DNA of 10,025 bases. It comes from Bacteroidota bacterium. GTDB lineage: Bacteria; Bacteroidota; Bacteroidia; AKYH767-A; JABDAW01. Below the pieces are notes generated by a model. The model saw only the letters and a program-made list of their open reading frames with translations, ran no database searches and was not told the DNA's origin. The DNA is taken from NCBI GenBank assembly GCA_023251595.1, contig JAHEYM010000092.1:1-10025 (forward strand), given 5' to 3'. Shown one piece after another: positions 5,754 to 10,025 of this stretch. The translations under genes and the position numbers were made by a program. Numbering within the stretch: the first letter of the stretch is position 1; each line of letters begins with the position of its first letter.

Positions 5754-7230
5754 TTTTATGTTGAAGAAAATATTTTGAATTATTCAGCAATTCGTGCATC
5801 AATACATCTTTTTCAACAAAAGGAACAGTTTCACGAAGTGATGATACCAACCCTTCAAGCTTATTCGAAGACTTCGACGGTCTCCTGAACTCCAATGCCT
5901 GCGCTCCCGTCATTAATTCAATCGCAAATATAGAATATAGATTTTTAACAACTTCAAAAGCCTTTGTGGCGGCATTCGCACCCATACTGACATGATCTTC
6001 CTGTCCGTTGGAACTGACAATACTATCTACAGAAGCCGGAGTTGACAACTGTTTATTCTGACTCACTAATGCTGCTGCTGTATATTGCGGAATCATAAAT
6101 CCTGAATTAATCCCCGGATTTTTACTAAGAAAAACCGGCAATCCCCGTTGACCGGATATCAATTGATACGTTCTCCTTTCCGAAATACTACCTAATTCTG
6201 ATAATGCAATTGCAATTTGATCGAATGCTAATGCCAGTGGTTCACCATGAAAATTTCCCCCTGAAATAATTCTGTTTTCATCAGGGAATATCAGTGGATT
6301 ATCTGTAACGGAACTTATCTCAACATTCACAATTCCTTCCACAAAATCAACCACATCTCTTACAGCACCATGAACCTGAGGTACACAACGAAATGAATAA
6401 GGGTCTTGTAATTCTTTTGTTTTCTTTTGAATGATTTCACTTCCTTTTAACAGTTCCCGAATATTTGCAGCACATTCAATCTGACCTTTATGTGGTCTGA
6501 CTTTCTGAATCAATTCATCGAACGGATTGATATTGCAATCAAAAGCATCTAAAGATAATGCGGCACATTTATCTGCAATCTGAATTAATTTTTTCGCTTC
6601 GAGAAGTAAATATATACCATACGCGGTCATAAATTGCGTACCATTAATTAACGCGAGACCTTCTTTTTCTTTTAGCTCCAACGGTCTTTGATTGCATTTT
6701 GGTAACACATCCTTAGCCTTCTGTTTCTTTCCTTCGAAATTCATTTCACCCAAACCAATTAACGGAAGCGACATGTGCGCCAGTGGCACCAAATCACCCG
6801 ATGCACCCAAAGATCCTTGTGTATATATAACAGGCAGTGCATTGCAGTTATATAATTGAATCAGCATGTGAACCAAATCAACAGAAACACCGGAATGACC
6901 GAGAGAAAGCGCTTCAATTTTTAACAACATCATTAATTTCACGATCTCCTGAGGTACTTCTTCTCCTGTTCCACAAGCATGAGATATTAAAAGATTATGT
7001 TGAAGCTGATGTATCTGATCTTTTGGAATCCGTTGACGAAATAAAGCACCGAAACCTGTATTTACACCGTAAAGCGCAGCATCATTCTCCAATAATTTTT
7101 CCAGACAAGTGCGGGCACGGAGTATGCGGTTGCGACGGGTGTCGTCAAGAGCAAACCAAGCGGTATCATTGATGGCTGAACCGGCGGTGGACACAGAAAG
7201 TTGTGCTGGAAAATATTTAATTCTTTGCAT
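5677..7230 (-). CDS. hutH: Histidine ammonia-lyase (histidase)
   Basis: Histidase deaminates L-histidine to urocanate and ammonia, the first step of histidine breakdown, in the cytoplasm as a tetramer. The self-forming MIO cofactor triad Ala-Ser-Gly is at 143-145 inside GSLGASGDLVPLAH. Other expected active-site residues are present: Tyr54 in YGVNTGFG, His84 in LLISHACGTG (typical of His or Tyr lyases rather than PAL), Asn196 in LINGTQ, Gln275/Tyr278/Arg281 in QDPYSFR, Phe327 in GGNFHGEP and Glu411 in NGQEDHVSMG. The spacing closely follows the Pseudomonas enzyme. At 517 residues it is slightly long: residues from about 493 (TLIPDPPP...SLSPRERDRG) are proline- and arginine-rich, unlike the helical end of the family, and are encoded by an intergenic-type palindromic repeat. 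No hutU, hutI or hutG lies nearby. An aromatic MIO lyase with another substrate is less likely. Confidence 0.95.
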   Translation of the reverse strand: MQRIKYFPAQLSVSTAGSAINDTAWFALDDTRRNRILRARTCLEKLLENDAALYGVNTGFGALFRQRIPKDQIHQLQHNLLISHACGTGEEVPQEIVKLMMLLKIEALSLGHSGVSVDLVHMLIQLYNCNALPVIYTQGSLGASGDLVPLAHMSLPLIGLGEMNFEGKKQKAKDVLPKCNQRPLELKEKEGLALINGTQFMTAYGIYLLLEAKKLIQIADKCAALSLDAFDCNINPFDELIQKVRPHKGQIECAANIRELLKGSEIIQKKTKELQDPYSFRCVPQVHGAVRDVVDFVEGIVNVEISSVTDNPLIFPDENRIISGGNFHGEPLALAFDQIAIALSELGSISERRTYQLISGQRGLPVFLSKNPGINSGFMIPQYTAAALVSQNKQLSTPASVDSIVSSNGQEDHVSMGANAATKAFEVVKNLYSIFAIELMTGAQALEFRRPSKSSNKLEGLVSSLRETVPFVEKDVLMHELLNNSKYFLQHKTLIPDPPPTGEGSAKSLSPRERDRG

Positions 7231-7283
7231 TTAATTAATAACAGACTGTATATAATATTCAAAAGATCGTGACACACCCCTTG

Positions 7284-7299
7284 CCCCTCTCCAGAGGGG
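7284..7299. repeat. Short GC-rich palindrome between hisS and hutH
   Basis: CCCCTCT (7284-7290) and AGAGGGG (7293-7299) are perfectly complementary around CC. It lies in the 129-base gap between hisS and hutH and uses the same CCCCTCT/AGAGGGG wording as the other intergenic repeats here. On the - strand no T run follows, so I treat it as a repeat rather than a terminator. The remainder of the gap is AT-rich, with no promoter I can support. Confidence 0.55.
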
Positions 7300-7324
7300 A
7301 ATAGAATGTGCTAATTCCTTTTCA

Positions 7325-7359
7325 TTGTTAATTGTTAATTATTAATTGTTAATAGTTAA
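7325..7359. repeat. Heptamer tandem repeat abutting the hisS stop
   Basis: Five consecutive seven-base units read TTGTTAA, TTGTTAA, TTATTAA, TTGTTAA and TAGTTAA, ending one base before the hisS stop codon (7360-7362). On the hisS strand each unit contains TAA, and because 7 is not a multiple of 3 the array puts stops in every frame. Confidence 0.75.
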
Positions 7360-8784
7360 TTAAAACTGATGTGAAGCATTAATTATATATTCCGACACTT
7401 CATCTTCCGTAATTGTGACCTGTTCGCCGTTCTGCATATTTTTTACAGACACTTTTTTTTCAAGGATTTCATCTCTTCCTGCCATGAGCACAAATGGTAT
7501 TTTTCCTGCATCTGCATAAGCAAATTGTTTTTTGAGTTTTGCGTTGTCAGGGTATAATTCTGCGCCGATTCCGGCTTCGCGGAGTTGGGCAAGTAAGCTT
7601 AATGCAAATTCCAATTCAGCTTCACCAAAATTGACCAACATTGCAGAAACACAACGATCTGTATTTTCGGGAATCAGATTTAAGGTTTTTAAAACTTCAT
7701 ATATACGATCTGCACCAAATGAAATTCCAACACCCGAAATGCCGGGAAGTCCGAATACACCGGTGAGATTATCATACCTTCCCCCGCCACAAAGACTGCC
7801 CATTTCAGCATCTTTTGCGATCACTTCGAAGATGCTGCCGGTATAGTAATCGAGTCCTCGCGCTAATGTAGGATCGAATTCTATTTCAGCAAAATCGAAT
7901 TTAAAACTTTTGATATGTTTGATCAGGAAATTCATTTCTTCAAGACCTTTGACTCCAATTGAAGGGGAATTAAATATATTGGTCAAATATTCTAACCGGC
8001 TTTTTGAATGATTATCACTTGATAATATTCCAAGATCTGAAGATATTTTTTCGTTTGAAATAAAGCGGAGAAATGCTGCCATCTTTTCAACTGCATCAGG
8101 TTTTATTCCCCGCTGACCTAATTCTTCGATGACGGCTTTTTCACCCACCTTTTCCAACTTATCAAGTGCCATCGTAATTTGGGTGAAGTGTTCGGATGCA
8201 CCAATGGCTTCTGCAAGCCCAAAAAGAATTTTTCTATTATTTAATTTGATCGTCACTTTTAAATTCAACGAAGAAAAAACCTTCTCAATAACCTGTAATA
8301 ATTCAATTTCATTCAATAAAGAATCAGAACCGATTACATCAATATCGCACTGATAAAATTCACGGAAACGCCCTTTTTGAGGACGATCGGCGCGCCAGAC
8401 GGGTTGAATCTGATATCGTTTAAATGGAAATACAATATCGTTCCGGTGCATCACAACATAACGTGCGAAAGGAACTGTAAGATCATATCTCAACGCCTTC
8501 TCTGAAATAAGAGAACTTAATTTCTTAGAATTAAATTCTTCACCCGAAATATTTTTCAATTTTCCGCTCTCGACAAAATCGCCTGAATTAAGAATCCGGA
8601 AAATTAATTTATCGCCTTCATCACCATATTTTCCGGTAAGTGTTTCGATGTTTTCCATCGAAGGAGTCTCGATAGGAAGAAAGCCGAAATTCTTAAAAAT
8701 TCTTTTTACCGTATCAAATATATAATTCCGTCCCGACATTTCGGCGGGCTGGAAATCGCGGGTACCTTTGGGAATTGATGGCAT
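7360..8784 (-). CDS. hisS: Histidyl-tRNA synthetase
   Basis: This class II aminoacyl-tRNA synthetase charges tRNA-His with histidine in the cytoplasm, normally as a homodimer. The 474 residues begin with the family's typical MPSIPKGTRDF. Motif 1 is around GFLPIETPSMEN (34-45), with DLTVPFARY at 101-109. Motif 2 spans about 127-151, with WRADRP then FREFYQCDIDVIG. The histidine-specific HisA motif LARGLDYYTG is at 307-316 (Arg309 is the catalytic arginine), GGGRYDNL at 333-340 and motif 3 GVGISFGADR at 351-360. The C-terminal anticodon-binding domain runs from about 378 and includes LREAGIGAELY and AYADAGKIPFVL. It is moderately longer than the roughly 424-residue E. coli enzyme. Its ATG shares one base with the ettA stop (TAATG), so translation is probably coupled to ettA. 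No Shine-Dalgarno sequence is seen. Confidence 0.97.
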   Translation of the reverse strand: MPSIPKGTRDFQPAEMSGRNYIFDTVKRIFKNFGFLPIETPSMENIETLTGKYGDEGDKLIFRILNSGDFVESGKLKNISGEEFNSKKLSSLISEKALRYDLTVPFARYVVMHRNDIVFPFKRYQIQPVWRADRPQKGRFREFYQCDIDVIGSDSLLNEIELLQVIEKVFSSLNLKVTIKLNNRKILFGLAEAIGASEHFTQITMALDKLEKVGEKAVIEELGQRGIKPDAVEKMAAFLRFISNEKISSDLGILSSDNHSKSRLEYLTNIFNSPSIGVKGLEEMNFLIKHIKSFKFDFAEIEFDPTLARGLDYYTGSIFEVIAKDAEMGSLCGGGRYDNLTGVFGLPGISGVGISFGADRIYEVLKTLNLIPENTDRCVSAMLVNFGEAELEFALSLLAQLREAGIGAELYPDNAKLKKQFAYADAGKIPFVLMAGRDEILEKKVSVKNMQNGEQVTITEDEVSEYIINASHQF

Positions 8785-8786
8785 TA
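8782..8786 (-). promoter_or_regulatory. TAATG stop/start coupling site, ettA-hisS
   Basis: On the - strand the ettA stop TAA and the hisS start ATG share one A. No Shine-Dalgarno sequence precedes the ATG, so hisS initiation probably depends on ribosomes finishing ettA (termination-reinitiation). Confidence 0.75.
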
Positions 8787-10025
8787 TCTGACCAAATGAC
8801 GATATTTCACACGATGAGGACCTGTGTCGCCAAGACGTTTCTTTTTATTTTCTTCGTATTCTGTATATCCGCCCTGAAAGAAATAAACCTGTGAGTCGCC
8901 TTCGAACGCAAGAATATGTGTTGCAATACGATCAAGAAACCAGCGATCGTGAGAAATGACCACTGCGCAACCTGCAAAATTCTCGAGTGCTTCTTCGAGC
9001 GCACGAAGCGTATTAATATCTATATCGTTAGTTGGCTCATAGAGCAGAATTACATTCGCACCTTGCTTTAAAGCCATCGCGAGGTGCACACGATTTCTTT
9101 CTCCACCCGAAAGTGTTCCGACTTTTTTCTCCTGATCAGATCCGGTGAAATTAAATCGGGAAACATAAGATCTCGAATTAATCGAACGCGTACCAACCGT
9201 AATATTTTCATATCCCGAAGAAATAACTTCATATACAGTTTTCTCAGGTAATAAATCATCATGCGATTGATCAACATAAGAAATCTGAACTGTATCGCCG
9301 GTTTTGAAACTACCATTATCCGGTTTCGCCATTCCCATAATCATTTTAAAGAGCGTCGTCTTCCCGGCACCATTCGGGCCAATCACGCCAACAATTCCAC
9401 CTTGAGGAAGTGAGAAACTGAGGTTGTCCATCAAAAGATTATCACCATAAGATTTAAAAACATTTTGCGCTTCGATCACCACATCGCCAAGACGTGGACC
9501 TGCAGGAATAAATAATTCCAGTTTTTCTTCTTTTTGTTTTTGATCTTCATTCAACATACGATCGTAAGCGGCGAGACGGGCTTTGGATTTTACATTCCTG
9601 CCCTTCACCCCCATCCGAACCCACTCAAGCTCACGCTCCAATGTTTTTTGTCTTTTACTTTCTGTCTTTTCTTCCTGCGCAAGACGTTTCGATTTCTGCT
9701 CGAGCCACGAAGAATAATTTCCTTTATATGGTATTCCTTCACCCCGATCCAATTCTAAAATCCAACCTGCAACATTATCTAAAAAGTACCGATCGTGAGT
9801 AACCGCGATGACCGTACCTGCATATTTTTGCAAATGTTGTTCGAGCCATTCAACCGATTCTGCATCAAGGTGATTGGTGGGCTCATCGAGCAAAAGAATA
9901 TCCGGTTGTTGAAGTAAGAGTCTGCACATCGCTACCCGACGTCGCTCACCACCCGAAAGTGTGGAAACCATAATATCGCCTTCGGGACAACGTAAGGCAT
10001 CCATTGCAACTTCCAATTTATTGTC
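8784..10025 (-). CDS. ettA: EttA-type ABC-F translational throttle ATPase, 5' end outside window
   Basis: ABC-F proteins bind the ribosomal E site and gate translation according to ATP/ADP level; they have no membrane domain. The frame is open to the window edge (DNKLEVAMDALRCP), and the TTG at 10016 is internal, so 413 codons are visible and roughly 140 N-terminal residues, including the first Walker A, are missing. Counting from that TTG: NBD1 has the signature LSGGERRR, Walker B ILLLDEPTNHLD and switch THDRYFLD. A charged linker with two coiled-coil-like helices follows (about 105-165). NBD2 has Walker A GPNGAGKTT, signature LSGGERNR and SHDRWFLD. The C-terminus GPHRVKYRHLVR resembles EttA rather than Uup or YheS. 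Oddly, the NBD2 Walker B reads VILLYEPTND: the usual Asp is Tyr326 (codon TAT at 9041-9039), while the catalytic Glu remains. hisS follows with a one-base stop/start overlap. Confidence 0.93.
   Translation of the reverse strand, partial: DNKLEVAMDALRCPEGDIMVSTLSGGERRRVAMCRLLLQQPDILLLDEPTNHLDAESVEWLEQHLQKYAGTVIAVTHDRYFLDNVAGWILELDRGEGIPYKGNYSSWLEQKSKRLAQEEKTESKRQKTLERELEWVRMGVKGRNVKSKARLAAYDRMLNEDQKQKEEKLELFIPAGPRLGDVVIEAQNVFKSYGDNLLMDNLSFSLPQGGIVGVIGPNGAGKTTLFKMIMGMAKPDNGSFKTGDTVQISYVDQSHDDLLPEKTVYEVISSGYENITVGTRSINSRSYVSRFNFTGSDQEKKVGTLSGGERNRVHLAMALKQGANVILLYEPTNDIDINTLRALEEALENFAGCAVVISHDRWFLDRIATHILAFEGDSQVYFFQGGYTEYEENKKKRLGDTGPHRVKYRHLVR

Noticed and set aside
9068..9316. Open frames antisense or frame-shifted within ettA, hisS, hutH and the ASST-like gene
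   Set aside because: They lie wholly within strongly supported coding regions in other frames and have biased, domain-free translations.

Overview
The window looks like chromosomal DNA from a member of the Bacteroidota. The evidence is: a secreted protein ending in a type IX secretion (Por) C-terminal sorting domain; a TAnnTTTG promoter element of the kind used by the Bacteroidota primary sigma factor; A/T-rich gene leaders with almost no Shine-Dalgarno sequences; and an AT-rich composition broken by short GC-rich palindromic repeats between genes. I cannot name the genus.

Layout. Four genes on the + strand fill the left third: the 3' end of a small two-helix membrane protein (1-306), an atypical NAD(P)-binding short-chain dehydrogenase (310-978), a secreted arylsulfotransferase-like protein (1039-2700), and a small exported protein made of two Tudor-knot/chromo-barrel-like repeats (2860-3225). 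They converge on five genes on the - strand. Reading from the right edge these are ettA (translation throttle, 5' end outside the window), hisS (histidyl-tRNA synthetase, joined to ettA by a TAATG stop/start), hutH (histidine ammonia-lyase), and two tandem 360-residue secreted paralogues with YD repeats (5585-4503 and 4457-3375). A strong intrinsic terminator (3291-3341) lies between the two converging groups.

Functional picture. ettA and hisS are translation housekeeping. hutH starts histidine breakdown, but no other hut gene is in the window. The exported proteins (arylsulfotransferase-like, Tudor-knot pair, YD-repeat pair) belong to the envelope or secretome and share no visible pathway. 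No intergenic gap exceeds 300 bases; the gaps hold hairpins and GC-rich repeat elements.

Most notable points: (1) the Walker B aspartate of the second ATPase domain of EttA reads as tyrosine (TAT where GAT is expected); (2) about 25 C-terminal codons of hutH are intergenic-type palindromic repeat read as protein; (3) three genes have their stop codon inside an inverted repeat; (4) the Tudor-knot doublet is exported; (5) the YD-repeat paralogues have the same length and register but diverge unevenly. I found no CRISPR array, tRNA, rRNA, insertion sequence, phage module or recognisable new defence system.
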